NCBI GenBank assembly: GCA_010015655.1
Contig: ML976678.1
Span: 492,595 to 556,594, forward strand
Length of the DNA stretch: 64,000 nucleotides
Direction of reading: 5' to 3'
Source of the DNA: Bimuria novae-zelandiae CBS 107.79
Taxonomy: Eukaryota > Ascomycota > Dothideomycetes > Pleosporales > Didymosphaeriaceae
Part shown: piece by piece, positions 10,787-22,819 of the stretch
Layout of the letters: the number at the start of each line of letters is the position of its first letter
Position numbering within the stretch: the stretch's first letter is position 1
Program-made: the position numbers and the translations under genes
The notes under the pieces: generated by a model
The model's database searches: none
The model's input: the letters and a program-made list of their open reading frames with translations, nothing else
What the model was told of the DNA's origin: nothing

Positions 10787-12341
10787 ATGGCAAATGCGAT
10801 GCCCGTCGACATTGACTATGCGGAGAGGCTGCCCAAGATCGAAGTACGTGGTCTCCAGCACCACCGTCTGTCTCCTATAGCCCTCTGCCAAGCGGCTTGC
10901 AAGGACTTCAATAATTGAATACATACACCATCCGTTCGCGGCCATGCTAATATCAAACAAGCTCCACGCCCACCTAACGGGGAGCATCAGCCGCCAGTGT
11001 CTCCACGAGATCTGGGAGATGCGACGCCAGCGGGAGCCAGACCTCAAACTGGAAGATCCACTGGTAGCCATTCCGCCAGAGAAGGTTGATTACGACGTCC
11101 AAACGTAGGGCTTTCATTTGTTTCCATTGATCTCCGGAACCCCGTCGGTAAGCCGCAAGCGCATTCACGTCCGACATTCATGAATGTCATTGGATCGGCT
11201 GCCAGAGCAATTGTAATTCTCCGATCGCGCCCAGGAGAGGCCTGCTGCAGCCCAAAGAACCTCAAAGTTTGTTCACAATCCTGATGCAGACGTCAGACTC
11301 ATCTTGGGGCTACCAGACGGCTAACCGTAACACCAGATTCTTCCCATTGTTCTCGTCATACATCTATAAACTTTGTGACAACCTTGTCAGTATAGAGTAC
11401 GTACAGGACACCTTGTGCCCGGTGCACCGGACGTTTGTCGTTATACCGCGATTCAGGCTTTGCGAGTCGAAGCTAGTCTCGTGCGAGATGATCATGTGCC
11501 TAACCGTTCACCAGATTCTCTACAAGGCGTGTGCTAGTTGACTTTCAAACTGATGGCGTTGTGTACGTTGAGTTTCGCACAACACCTCGAGCCATCCCAG
11601 CTCGTAATATCACCAAGGACGACTACGTCAAAACCATCCTCAACGTACTTCGCGAGCACAATGAAAATGGAAGCAATACCATGAGAGCATTCCTGATCCT
11701 TTCGATCGACCGACGCAATACAGCAGCCGAAGCACAAGAGGTCGTCAATCTCGCTCTCAAATACCGATCCGCTGGTGTAGTAGGTCTCGACCTATGCGGC
11801 AATCCTGCGAAGGGAGACATCAGCATATATACTGATGCCTTCGCTCGAGCAAAAGCAGCAGGGCTTCCCATCACACTACACTTTGCAGAAATCGCAGAAT
11901 CAGGTACGGATGAAGAGCTTAACACGCTGCTCTCCTGGCGGCCCGATCGGCTCGGGCACGTAATCCACGTCAAAGATGAATTCCGCGAGCGCATCGAGGA
12001 GGCGAATATAGGGGTAGAGCTGTGCCTGAGCTGCAATGTACATGCCAAGCTCATCACGGGGACGTACGCTGACCATCATTTCGGCTTCTGGAGGACGACA
12101 GGTGTTCCGGTCGCACTTTGTGTAAGCGGATGTGTTACGTTTAAGCCGTGTTTGAGCTGACGGTAACTAGACCGATGACGCGGGCGTGTTTTGCAGTCCA
12201 CTGTCGCAGGAGTATTACCTTGCTGCTACGCATTTTGGCTTGAGCCGGGATGAACTGAAAGAATTGGCACAGCGACCGATTCGTGCGATCTTCACCGGTG
12301 CGGAGGAGCGTTCGAGGCTAGAGAGAGTCTTTGACAATTAG
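10787..12341 (+). CDS. Adenosine deaminase-like protein (N6-methyl-AMP deaminase type)
   Basis: Five exons: 10787-10843, 10962-11104, 11337-11396, 11515-12121 and 12171-12341. They join in frame to 345 aa, the size of the ADAL/MAPDA subgroup. Exon 2 opens with the metal-binding HxH (LHAHLTGS, His21 and His23). Exons 3 and 4 splice to FFPLFSSYIYKLCDNLVSIE and then FSTRRVLVDF, matching the family's helical region. The substrate/metal motifs follow: GLDLCGNP, LHFAE with the catalytic Glu near residue 214, LGHVIH near 232, and TDDAG (Asp291, Asp292) at the start of the last exon. Family members deaminate adenosine or N6-methyl-AMP in purine and modified-nucleotide clearance. The internal boundaries were chosen so that each phase joins conserved blocks; the 118-nt third intron uses CCAG at 11511-11514 rather than the nearer CAAG, because only that restores the FSTR block. 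Confidence 0.92.
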
Positions 12342-13545
12342 ATCGATTAAGGATGCCGGTAGCTTATCGATGACTCACTCAAATGAGACTCACAACCATC
12401 AGCTTTAACGACTACGAAGTCCTCTGTAGCTGCTAGTTCTAGTTTGATCTACGTGTGAACCATGAGAGATCGGTTGCTCCTTCTATTTTGACCGAGTCCT
12501 AGTTCCAAGATCGTAAGGGGTGCACGTGCTCTGGCAAACATGGAAAGACCGACCCGACTGTGCATCGTCACATTGCATGGGAGTCATCACCAGTGCTTCT
12601 TTGTGGAAGCCAGAATTGCTGCCAAGTCGAATATTCCCATATCGATGGTTTCGTCGGGTAAAGCGATCGCACAAGCTCGTTGTCTGCCGGGGATTGAGTT
12701 CGTCGAATCGTACAGGACGCTGCGAGCGACGAAGTCGGCCCCGCATAAGCCATCCTAGGGCAACACGAGCTCTCATGTAAAGCTGCAACAGCTTGTGAGG
12801 TTTGATGCTTGCCACCGAGCTGATGGCTTGTCTTTTCCTTTGTTTGCCTTTTGTATGGGATTTGCCAGTTACCTGGGAGTTGTTTGCACCTAGGTATATA
12901 GGAGATAGCTTACCTCTAGAGGCAGGAGAATACACACTAGTTATTGGTTCACACAGCTATTGTATTGCTCATTTTAGGGTAACACACTACTAGGGCATCT
13001 AAGAATTGAACGGGTCGCCCTTGATCTGACCATTGCACGAGCTCGGCGTGGGTGAAGTGTCAGGACTGGGGCGCGTCTGAAGTACACCGCAAGATGTAGC
13101 TGTAGTAGTGGGCTCGGATTTCGTACGGGAGGTGCGCGCACATTACTTGGCCGATGGTATACCTGTATGAGCGATATATAGCATATCTCTTTGTTGGCTT
13201 AAGGTCAACGATGTTTCGTTCCGTACTCGAAGTAATTTATTTACTATAACTCATGCAGTAGGGTGGTGGTTCCTGTGGTTTCCACAGGCTTACGACTATA
13301 CGCTGGCTCATTAGGGCAAGCCCTTAATACAGATACCCAGCTTAAGATTACGGCATCATCAGATGTTGTCGAGCATTCCAAATGCCGTTTAGCTTCGATG
13401 TCACGTGCAGGGACTGATGTGGCTGGGAGACAGTACACCTTTCGAACCCGCCTTCCTGTATCTTAATACAAGGCGGGAAGAATTTAGTTGCAAAAAGAGG
13501 ATAGGCTCCCCTGCTCCGCTATTGCTTTCTCTTCCTATTGCAACT
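12342..13545. other. Intergenic with a small dispersed repeat and a hairpin
   Basis: No gene recognised. 12965-12987 is a diverged copy of 5771-5793. At 13447-13477 CCCGCCTT and AAGGCGGG form an 8-bp perfect stem, with GTAT/ATAC able to pair inside it. It lies just after the probable 3' end of the broken gene at 13546-14292, so it could be a 3'-end structure, but this is only a position-based guess. Confidence 0.4.
13447..13477. repeat. Short perfect hairpin CCCGCCTT...AAGGCGGG
   Basis: Eight paired bases outside, then an unpaired CCT and an inner GTAT/ATAC pairing around a CTTA loop. It is about 70 bp beyond the stop of the minus-strand pseudogene at 13546. No family is recognised. Confidence 0.5.
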
Positions 13546-14292
13546 TCATGGGCTCTTTCCTAACTTCTCCTCCAAGAAGACCCCCCACTCATCCCCGTTG
13601 GCTCCCAGAAAGCTCCCAACATCTTCGACCGCACAGACCGGAGGCTTCCTGTTAGGGAGACTTGCAAGAGTAAGCTGGACCTTCGCAGTAACTCCTAATG
13701 TGACCAGCATGACCGACGCCATTTTCGGTTGGTGTCCAAGATGGGACAACAGGCCGAAGGAAAATTTCTCGTACCAACATCCCAGAACATTAACATGAAG
13801 CCTGAAGCCTTTTGACCTCTCCTGCGAAAGGATGGCAGCAATGACCTCCCGGATATCCCAGTCCGTAGCGACAGCGTAATCAGCTAGGTCGATCTTCACC
13901 GTGAGGGAACGCAGTCTACAGTCCGCAGGCGTGACTTGGACACCGAACACGTCGGTGGCCATAAATTTCGGGAGATCACGCAAGTCGAGCGCTTCAAGGG
14001 TACACCTGCTAACAAGGCGGTTGTTACATGGCCACCATGAGGGTATTTCGGCGAATTAGCCGATTCCGAGGTCGTCGCCGCGGTTTTCATAGTACCACTG
14101 GACTAGCTCGGCAGCGATCTGACGATCAGTTGAGCGAAGAGAGGCGCATAGGCGCTCGTATGGCGGGTGAGACGTGGTTCCCAGCATCAACTATGAGTAC
14201 CAGACGCGAATCCATTCGAGGATATTGTCGTGTTCGGCCCAGAAGTGCGCGTAGACGGTGTCACGGAGCTCTCGGGGAAGATGATTGCACAT
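13546..14292 (-). pseudogene. Broken 'LPRELRD'-type hypothetical protein gene
   Basis: One continuous minus-strand frame of 249 codons from ATG 14292 to the stop at 13546, interrupted only by TAG at codon 34 (14193-14191) and TAA at codon 79 (14058-14056). It begins CNHLPRELRDTVYAHFW, the opening of a very large, mostly uncharacterised family common in Dothideomycetes (F-box-like 'LPRELRD.VY' proteins). It continues through RQIAAELVQWYYENRGDDLG and SRCTLEALDLRDLPKF to a C-terminal half with alternating hydrophobics. Codons on both sides of each stop stay in the same frame and remain protein-like. The two stops are best explained as nonsense mutations (both could be C to T). Very small introns around the stops are an alternative, but I see no good splice pair. 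Confidence 0.6.
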
Positions 14293-17200
14293 GAGGTCTC
14301 CATCTAGTGGCTTGCTGAACAGCGGGGTTAATTAAGTCAAGTTAACATCGCTTGTTTTCGAGCAGTAAGTCGTACACCAAATCTTGCTCTATGACTGATG
14401 TGCTGCACTTCGCTGTCGACCTAGCAGGAGGCTGCGTGACTAGAATCTGAGTTGCCATCGTGAAAGAGACAGCAATGGAGTTTTAACTTTCGCAACGTTC
14501 ATCCGTTCTTGAACCTCTCGTGCAGTTAAAAATTCGGAGTGAGGGTGGAGGTCCAGGTGTTCGCAGCCTGTTTACTACTCCGTAGAAGGCGCGGTGTGGG
14601 GTAGGTGCACTAGTGTAAAGTGGAGGCACTAACACACTTTCGGTCTAGCCGAGAAAGCATGCCTCACATCACTTGTGTAAGGGTGGAAGTAGGCCATAAG
14701 CACCCTAATTAATCGCCGGCGTGTTACACTAGGATAAGAACTACAATAGCCAACTTTCAACTTCACGCAAGAGCGCATTGGCATCGTTCAAGACCTCAAC
14801 ACCTCAACACTAAAATTCTCGTCAAATCACTTCGTCACCACCACACGGCTGACTTGGGGCACGTGTTTTGAAGTCAACCTACCTAGGTAAGTAGAGAGAG
14901 GTGTGATAAGGCCAACCCGCAGGGAAAGCGCGACCTTACTTCCAATGGACTCATAGAATAGCCTTCTTCAACTCTCTATGCGTCCGTTCATACGGTTAAA
15001 CTCCCACACATCATCGTCACAAGACTTTAACTTCCACTCCACGAGCTGCGCAAAGCAAGAAGGACTCAGGGAGATATTCTCTACCCCTATCGCCCCTTCC
15101 ACCTCTCAATTTCGTCGGTATTATCTTCCACCTTCCTATCTAGGTATCCAATTTTGCCTATATCAAACTTATTTCCTCACAAACCACAGCGCAGGTAGTG
15201 ACTAAGCTAGAAAAGAGACACGTCGAGCCTATTCTTCTAGCGCCTAGCACTCACGCCTGTGCCAATCTGCACAACAATTCTGCTATGGCCAATACACAGT
15301 CGTGAGCTGGATCAAGTACTAAAACGTCGCTGAATGGGGTCAAAATGGTCAGTGGTGGGAGGTACGTACAAAGGTACAGGAAAGGGCCCGATAGAGGCAC
15401 TGTGTGCCGTTGGCGACGTCCACGCCCATTACAGCGTTCATGTACTGCGTTATTCTGTGGCTTGGAGAAGCTGTGAAGAACGCCAAGATTCACGTCCATG
15501 CCCAGGTGGTATAGCAAGCCTCCGTCGTCGCTGCGTCTCAGAATCTTACTCAGAGCTCCGAGAGCTCCACATGGGGATTTCCAATGGCGTCAGAAACCTT
15601 GTCGCGACGGCATCTTGGACGGCGATAAAGTCTGCACCGAGTGCTGGGACCTTTCAGTACCGCCGCCGTTGGATGACTCGTCCACCGTCATTTCCGATCG
15701 GAGGGATGATGAACTTCACGAGTCGCGTCCATGGGTGGATCGGCAACACGTGGATGGAAAAGAAATCACTTCCAGTCCCATCGCAGTTCCCGCACGTTGA
15801 CCCGCTGCTTCCTTCCGCTGCAGCTGTGATGTCATGTGTTTGCCTGACTCGGCACCAACGGTGTACTTCGAAGATATCGGCGATGCTACCAGCTCAAGGC
15901 TAATTGTCTCGATTGTATCGTGTACAATAGGTAATTCGCGCGACTTGCTAAACACTATCTGAAGTTAGCCTCAGTCTTCTCCCATCTCGTTGAATATGCT
16001 TTACGGGAGAAACAATGGTATGCGTGTTTGGTGTCCCATCGGAGGCTTTTCATAACGTTCATAAAGATGAGAATCCCGTGAAGCTGTCGTTGTTTAGGCT
16101 ATCCTGGGCGGTGTTGCCGAGTAGTGGCCAAGCACCGCGCGGACAACGACCGTTGAGCTAGTAGATGAATAACTACGCGCGATTAATTAGCGCCGTTGAG
16201 AATTGAGGAAGTTCGGAGACCACCGACGGTGGATCCAGTCGTACTTCGGCTACTGTCAATTCGCTTCAATTGCCGTCATCGCGAGAGCCTCGGCTGCCTG
16301 CGTGTAGTAGTATTATAAGTTAGCATTAGGGGCAGGTGCAATGGATACAGCGCTCAAATAATACCAGGTACCAACGGGTCCGCTAGCGAAAAGAAAAAGG
16401 GTCCTCTAGCATACGATCGGCTTGCTGTCCGTCAGTCGCTGATATGAACACATGATTGTTCGAAACAACCCGTACCAACCAGCGCATTGCAGCATAACGC
16501 ATGACGAGATTGTAAACTCCGGATAGATGCACCCGATCATGTCGCATTCGAGGGAGTCCTTGCTTGAAGTCGAGGATGGGGTCTCTTCGGTCTAGATCCG
16601 ATCACATATAGCCCGTCTCATATGCTATACCAATGACGTGGAACGTCGCGTACCAGGCGTCACACTGCTCTCTTAGAAGGATCGTGTTTGAGTTCGGTGC
16701 CAGTTGGAGATGGTTCGAGACAGTATTGTGAAGAGAGTGCACTGCTTTCTACACCAATGCCTGGAGAATGGGATGGTGAGGCCAACATTTCGTCTGTCGA
16801 AACTCACGATCTTTCCAAATCTTGCACAAGACAAGCATCTCACCTGTGACAAGTGTCAGCTCGTGGTACTACTACCGAGGCAGCAACAGTCTAAGCTCTG
16901 CCCCGAGCCACACTCCACCTCATGCCCGAAAACATTACTTGCTAAGGCTAACTAGCGCAACGGAAGGACCCTCGAGCGCTTAGCGGACCTTTTGTTTCAC
17001 CACCTTCACGTGTCCATACAAACGAATCTACATCTGCGTGCATAACGCTACATTCGTTCCCGCATGTCCGATGACTGTCATTTCGTATTCGTGGCCATGG
17101 GTTTGTTAAATGTGTACGGAGACAGCTCCTGCGCTATCGATGTCTCATTGACAGTACTGTAGTGTTGTATATTTAGGGCGTAGGGCCGAGTGTAATAATT

Positions 17201-18391
17201 TTGTGGATCAATGCGTGCGAATTAGGCTAGCTACTTTGAGAGCCTTCGTGTTAGTACTCCCTATTGAGTCATAGTACGGAAGGGTGGCAGGCATTGTTGA
17301 GGACTCAGCGCCAAATCAGATCCTCTGTAGGTCGAGGAAAAGACACGTTTGAGACGTGGCTGTGCGCGTTTGCTGTACTGTAGGGCGGACATCAGCGGAC
17401 CTGCTCGAGGACCGAACGCTTCCTGAACATGACACTGTTGCTACGCGGACGCAAAGAATGCATTGCTGTAGGTAAAATTAGCCTCACCCAAGCTTGAGGT
17501 TGGTTTCCGTACGACGCGCGAGTCTCTGCAGATGATATTCGGATGGAACGCAAGATGGAATGAATGAATGCACGTGGCATATATCAACCCCAGAGTACCT
17601 ATCACATGTCCGTGCCCTTATTTTATTCCATATCATGGGCGAGGGTTGGAATGGAAGTCGTCGTCCCGAAGCAGGAGGCTTCTAGAAAGAATTCTGGCAA
17701 AAAGCAGATTCGCGCTGGGGTTGAGCATGCCCGTGCGGCAAAGCCCCCCTTTTCCCATGTAAATCGGGTTACCTATCTATCCGCCACTAGCGATGAACCG
17801 GCGAGCGCATGAATTCAGTGCCCCAGGGCAAAGTCTCCGTAGCAATGCCAGCGTGCGAGGAGCGTTTGTGACGTGCTCGTTTGGCGATGTGCTCCTCGCT
17901 GCCGGAGGCCGTTACAACAGCAGTTTCGAGTGCGCACATCGCGGCGAGGAACCCCGGTACAATTGGGCGGTTTAACAGAAACAAAGAGTTGTGTGGCCCA
18001 TTGTTTCGGCCTCGAGGGCGCGCGTTTCAGGAGGAGGGAGGAGGTGCTCGCCAATCTACCAATGCGGCGACGAGCAGGGGGTTGTCGCGTGGTCAGCTCA
18101 GCCCTAGCAACGTGCGAGCCGGGGAACTCCCTGCGCCGGCTGGGCGACTCATCCACGAGCAAACACAGCGACGCGCTGCTGGTCTGATCACCGCCGTAAA
18201 GACCAGACACACATCATCTCACGGCACCTGCACCCAATCGCAGCCCTGAGACGCCGCCAAAATAGCACACAGCCACCCCTGCCAGCCTCCGAGCTTTGCT
18301 TGTCACTGTGATTCAAGGCCTCTCCTCCCCGTACACGCCGCATCCGACCTACTTATAGACACGCCCGCCCGGCTCAGGCAGCTTTCTCACT
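14293..18391. other. 4.1-kb gene-poor stretch, nothing firm
   Basis: Several ORFs of 60-190 codons occur on both strands but overlap each other and show no domain. The frame at 15334-15903 contains GTGKGPIEAL, faintly like the C-terminal domain of isopropylmalate synthases, but nothing around it supports that. Base composition is not RIP-like. The stretch may hold decayed genes or unrecognised short genes. Confidence 0.4.
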
Positions 18392-19361
18392 ATGATCTCC
18401 TCTGCCGCCCAGGACGAATATAACGAGCTGTTCCGCGACAAGGACAGAGACACACAACACCCCGAAGACAGAGACCACGACAGCGACGGCGACGAGTCCG
18501 AGAAGGAAGAACGCTACTACGAGATCGACGACAACGACACTGACGACGAGCTCGACATTCCCAAGGACAGCAACATGCGTTCCAACAACTACGTTCTGCC
18601 CTCGATCCGCTCCGAGGCCAACACGGGGCCCAAAGGCGTCATTGCCGATGCGGCTGCCTTCGAGAAGGCGAAGAAGCAAGCCCGCCGCTTCACCTGGAAG
18701 AAGCAGCAGCAGCCCCAGTCCTACACCGTCACTGCCTACCACGACGAGAAGCTGTCATCAGACGAGGAGGAGGATGGCTTCATGAAGCAATGGCGGGAGG
18801 CACGGCTGCGCGAGCTCCAGAACGCTGGCCAGCGGATACGGTCACGCACAACGAGCCCCAGCCGGAGGATATATGGCAACATGCCTGCTGTCGACGGCGA
18901 GGGCTTCCTCGAGGCCATTGAGAAGGTCGCGCGGGACACCGTCGTGGTGGTCTTCGTCTACGACGACACAGTACGTTACATACTCTCGCTTCCACATGCA
19001 ACATTTCTAACGAACCGCAGTCTGAGATCTCTGCCATGGTCGAAGAGCAAATGCGCGAGGTAGCAAGACGCAACGACACCACCCGCTTCGTCAAGCTCCA
19101 CTACGAGGACGCAGAGATGGAGGTTGCCGGTGTACCCGCCGTCATCGCGTACAAGAGCGCCGAGAAGTTCGCCGGCCTGGTGCCACTTATGGACGAACTC
19201 CCGGAGGACTCAGAACTCACAGCTGTGAGCCTAGAAACAGTCTTCAGGCGGTGAGTTTTACCCTTCCCGCGTTAGCGCCTTTGTTGCGCTGGTCGCACCG
19301 CGTAAAGTGAAACAGGACAGTCAGCTGACTCAACCTTTGCAGGCATCGCATTCTAAATTAA
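18392..19361 (+). CDS. Phosducin-like protein (G-beta-gamma co-chaperone)
   Basis: Three exons: 18392-18970, 19021-19250 and 19343-19361, joining to 275 aa. If the second intron is not removed, a TGA at 19252 ends the protein six residues earlier. Residues 1-60 are highly acidic (EDRDHDSDGDESEKEERYY). A basic helical stretch follows (FEKAKKQARRFTWKKQQ), then a linker, and from about residue 165 a thioredoxin-like domain (GEGFLEAIEKVARDTVVVVF; FVKLHYEDAEMEVAGVPAVI; KFAGLVPLMDELPED), typical of phosducins and lacking the redox CxxC. In fungi such proteins (Cryphonectria BDM-1, Aspergillus PhnA) are needed for G-beta-gamma assembly and signalling. A G-beta gene lies 8.3 kb to the left, which fits functionally, although linkage may be chance. 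Confidence 0.92.
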
Positions 19362-21647
19362 TCGGCCCGCAGTGCAGCCGGTCTCGCTGCACGCCATTCT
19401 ACTTTTTCACTCCCTCTACCTGGACTAGAGATGTCTGCGTCGCAGCTGCTAACGTATCCGCTTCTCGGTTTCCGCAAACAGCGTGGCGCCTCGACGCGTG
19501 TTTCAGCCCGTATCCCAGAGATGTCCGGGCCCCGGCACGAGAGGCGATCATCTCCACTACTGCATGTAATCCGACACGCACGACTCCGGCTCTGCGAAAC
19601 ATGACAGTCATCTCATCTCCATTGCGTCTCGCTCTTGCATCCGCGGTCGGTCGCCTTGGACACGGACGAAGACATACCTCGCTGTCCCTTCTCACACCCA
19701 TCTAATTTCTTCTGTAACAACATGATCTTGTTCGATGCCTTGGACGTGCGCTACGACTCTCTCTGGTTTCACATGTCTCGTAATGGCTTGGTTCGACCAC
19801 GACATGTCTTCTTGGATTTCTGCGTCGGCGTTCTATCTAGAGTTGCATCTCCGCGGGAGGAGATGGGTCCTTTTGACTGGCGTTTTGTGGCTGTTTGTAG
19901 GCCCATCGCGGCCCGGCCTTTGAGTTTGCTGTTGCTTTCACTATGTCAGGCGTGTAGCGAGTGCATGAATTGTGCATGCAGTACTTTAATACCCCGATCG
20001 ATATGTTAGAATTTCCACCGTCTCTAGTCGATGGAAAAGTTTACTACTCTGCCTTACTCGTCTTCTTGCTTGTTGCTGATGTTGTGTTGTGAGGTTTGCT
20101 TTTGAGAAATCTTATCCGGCAGGGGCGACAGTGGAGTTGCTTCATCCCGCTACTCATTATTTCTTGCTAGTGATGTGAGGTTTGCTTCTGCGCAATCTTA
20201 TCTGGCAAGCCTGCCTCCATCGTCGCTTCCTCCCGCCACACATCGCGTATCGAAACCGACGTCGATCTTCGCTTTACCCTCACCTCACTATACCAATTCC
20301 ATGAGTGAGGCGTTGTAGTGTGGTATAGTCCAACACCAACGTATACGTATGCGCCTCGCTTGCTTGCATGCTTCCCACGCGGCTCCTTCCATCTACACCA
20401 CAGCCGGGCGTACAACACCGATCCTGCACATGCATGCACACGCGTACGCATGCAAACGCGAACTATACGAATCCGCCTCGAGCCCAGCTGATGTCTTACC
20501 GACCCAGCAAAGGCAGTTGAACCTGCACTGCATGTGTATAGAGGACATGGCTGTGCGTGTTTCAAGTCTAGGGCTGTGCTTCCTCAGGCCACGTAAAATA
20601 AATACACTTCACATGTCAACTTACCTTCCAATGTTGTCTTGCCTAAGCATTGTCTGCCCATCTATACTCTACGATATGCACACCACGAGACAAAGGCGAG
20701 GCAAGCGGAGAAGGTTCCACTCTTGCCTGGGGCTACGACGTTCTGTTTGACTACATGTCGAGCATCACGCAAGCAAAGCGTGAGTTTTTTTCAAACACTG
20801 CCTCGACGTCACCTAAGTGCTAGCATACGCTGCGGCTGAGGCCATCATCGATGTTTGCACCGTGGTAGTGCGGATACATATACGATTGGACGGTAACACG
20901 AGCCTGAGACCTACCTCCGTTACATCCTCCGCGGTGAGAACGTTAGTTTCATGAAACATGGTAACTACACATACACAATTAAACTGTGGAGAGGCGGTGC
21001 TAGACGGGCGGATCGCGATATGTGGTGGGCTGGTGGATTGATGTGTTGTGTTGTGTTGTGTTGGTGAGACGGTGAATTAGCGTGGAGGGTGTTTCGAAAA
21101 TAGCATGGGTGTTTTGGTTGAATGCGAGGGATGGCAGCGGGCTGACGGGTGCGCAATGATTGTAGGGAAGGGCGTGGAGGGGGATGCCTGAGGATACGTA
21201 GTGGTGAGGTGAGACGTTAATCGGCTCGTCTCAGGTGGTGCATGCCTCGTCCATGGAATAACCCAGCCGTCAGGTTCGGCGAGCTGTAGCGGTTGGGGTG
21301 ACAGCGGCAGGTCCGCTGCTCTCTATCGACAACTGCTTTCGGACGAGATGGTTAGCTTCGGCGTTAATTAGGTTGCTTCCACCTCTTGGTCATGTTCAGC
21401 GCGCGTACGACTATGGAAGCCAGGATTCAATTGCTTTCGGTGTGTGAGACCTACCCAGAGTTCCTGGTCAAAACCTTGTACTCGTTTCCAATGGGGTTGA
21501 TTGAGGTGATGAATGCAATATAGTATTAGCGGTACCATAATACCAGGTCTATATCTATCATTTACGCTCGCAGCCGAATTTATCTTTGAAACTTTGCGCC
21601 GCCGCTATGCAGCTATCCGGAATCAGTACTCCGACAAAATGCAGGCT
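19362..21647. other. 2.3-kb intergenic stretch, no gene seen
   Basis: Short overlapping ORFs only. It contains a degenerate direct repeat (20089-20122 and 20175-20207) and a TGTGT-rich run near 21041-21065. The right end is the 3' flank of the Sec14-like gene. Confidence 0.45.
20089..20207 (+). repeat. Degenerate direct repeat, two copies 86 bp apart
   Basis: GTGAGGTTTGCTTTTGAGAA followed by ATCTTATCCGGCA at 20089-20122 matches 20175-20207 with a few substitutions. TTCTTGCT precedes both copies. Function unknown; probably a local duplication. Confidence 0.6.
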
Positions 21648-22819
21648 TTATGCACTCGGCTGCGGTGCCTCTGCCGTCGTCGTCGCCGTGGGCGTGGCCG
21701 CGACGCTACCCTCGTCTCCACCCCAAAGGTATATTTCACTCTCGCCGACGAGCTTGCCAGCTTTCTCCCACCGCTCAATCCGCTCTTTCCGGCGCTCCTC
21801 GGCTAGCTTGGCGAGCGCAGGCCAGTATACGCTGTGATCATATTCGAAGTCGACTTCGCCGCCGGCATTCTTCATGAGCTGGGAGGCGGGGATGTGGTCG
21901 GTGAGAGGCTCGTTGTAGCGCATTTTGGTTTTGGTGACGGGGTCGATGAAGGGCGATACCAGCTTGAGGAAGGTTGTGACGTACCAGGGCACTGAGGTCA
22001 TTAGCACACATGCTTGATAGGAAACTTTGCTAAGGAGCTTCGAGATGGGTAGTGCAAATGCGCATTGTGCGAAATCCATGTGCCAGCCTGACGTCGACTG
22101 TACGTCTAGGGGTACAACCTGAGCAACTGGGAGAAGAACTTACAATGCGTGATCAGAGCCCTGCCCAAACGCTCCGGATAATGGTTCTGTAAAATGCTCA
22201 GAACCTGCCTTCCTGTCGCAATGCTAGGTTGGCTGCCAGCACTGCTGTTCCTGAAGTCGATCAACAGCGCCAACGTCTCCTGCCCCGGCGGTGCAATATC
22301 CAGTGTACGCTCTAGCATGTATACGAGGTGCTCGACTTGCTTTGGACCGGTTTTCGTGTTCTGCTTGTTCGGGAGGAGGTATAGACACGGTCGACCATCG
22401 TTGTCGTAGCCTAGGGTGACTTGCTTGCCTAATTTCTTGCATGAGCTTTTGTAAGTCACAGAAGCAGCACGAGAGTTACCTGTAGCGTTCTCCTCTGAGA
22501 TGTAGTCGGCGGTCAAGCGATCAGTGCCGTACTCTCGCCTCCAAATGACGGTTTCTCTTATCCGCTGAGTCGCTTGTGCAAGGTTCCATTTCGTAGCTCG
22601 AAGGTATCGAAGTAGGCATTCGCGGGTGAGCCACATGCGCTCCAAGTCTGACAATGCCTCCTCTTCTGCACCCTTTGCAGAGGTTTTTGGGAGTGTGGGC
22701 CAAGATCTCACAGTCGTAAGGAGCTCGTCATACTTCTTCTGCTGCTCGTCGGTGAGCTGCGGTGGTGCAGCAGGCTTCTTGCCCTCTGCAGGATACGGGA
22801 ATGGGCCAATGGCAGGCAT
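21648..22819 (-). CDS. Sec14-like CRAL-TRIO lipid-transfer protein
   Basis: Three exons: 22819-22480, 22428-22144 and 21991-21648, joining to 322 aa. The N-terminal CRAL-TRIO-N helices lie at about residues 25-110 (CLLRYLRATKWNLAQATQRI, RRE). The lipid-binding domain follows: ENATGKQVTLGYDNDGRPC, LALLIDFRN, VLSILQNHYPERLGRALITH, then LPWYVTTFLKLVSPFIDPVT after the second intron. This order is that of the Sec14/PDR16 family, which moves or presents phosphatidylinositol and other lipids between membranes. The C-terminus is a charged helix ending in an Ala/Thr/Pro tail. The first intron (22429-22479) is exactly 51 nt with no stop, so the unspliced frame reads through; removing it restores the conserved ENATG/KQV junction. 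The gene shares a promoter with POL12. Confidence 0.92.

Noticed and set aside
13441..13477. TTCGAACCCG next to a hairpin, like part of a tRNA
   Set aside because: No complete cloverleaf with acceptor, D and anticodon arms can be drawn on either strand.
15334..15903. 189-codon ORF with GTGKGPIEAL, faintly like an isopropylmalate synthase C-terminal domain
   Set aside because: Only one short motif matches, the rest of the frame has no similarity I can see, and the upstream catalytic domain is absent.
16704..16955. 83-codon plus-strand ORF
   Set aside because: No domain, no intron context and no codon pattern distinguishing it from surrounding non-coding DNA.
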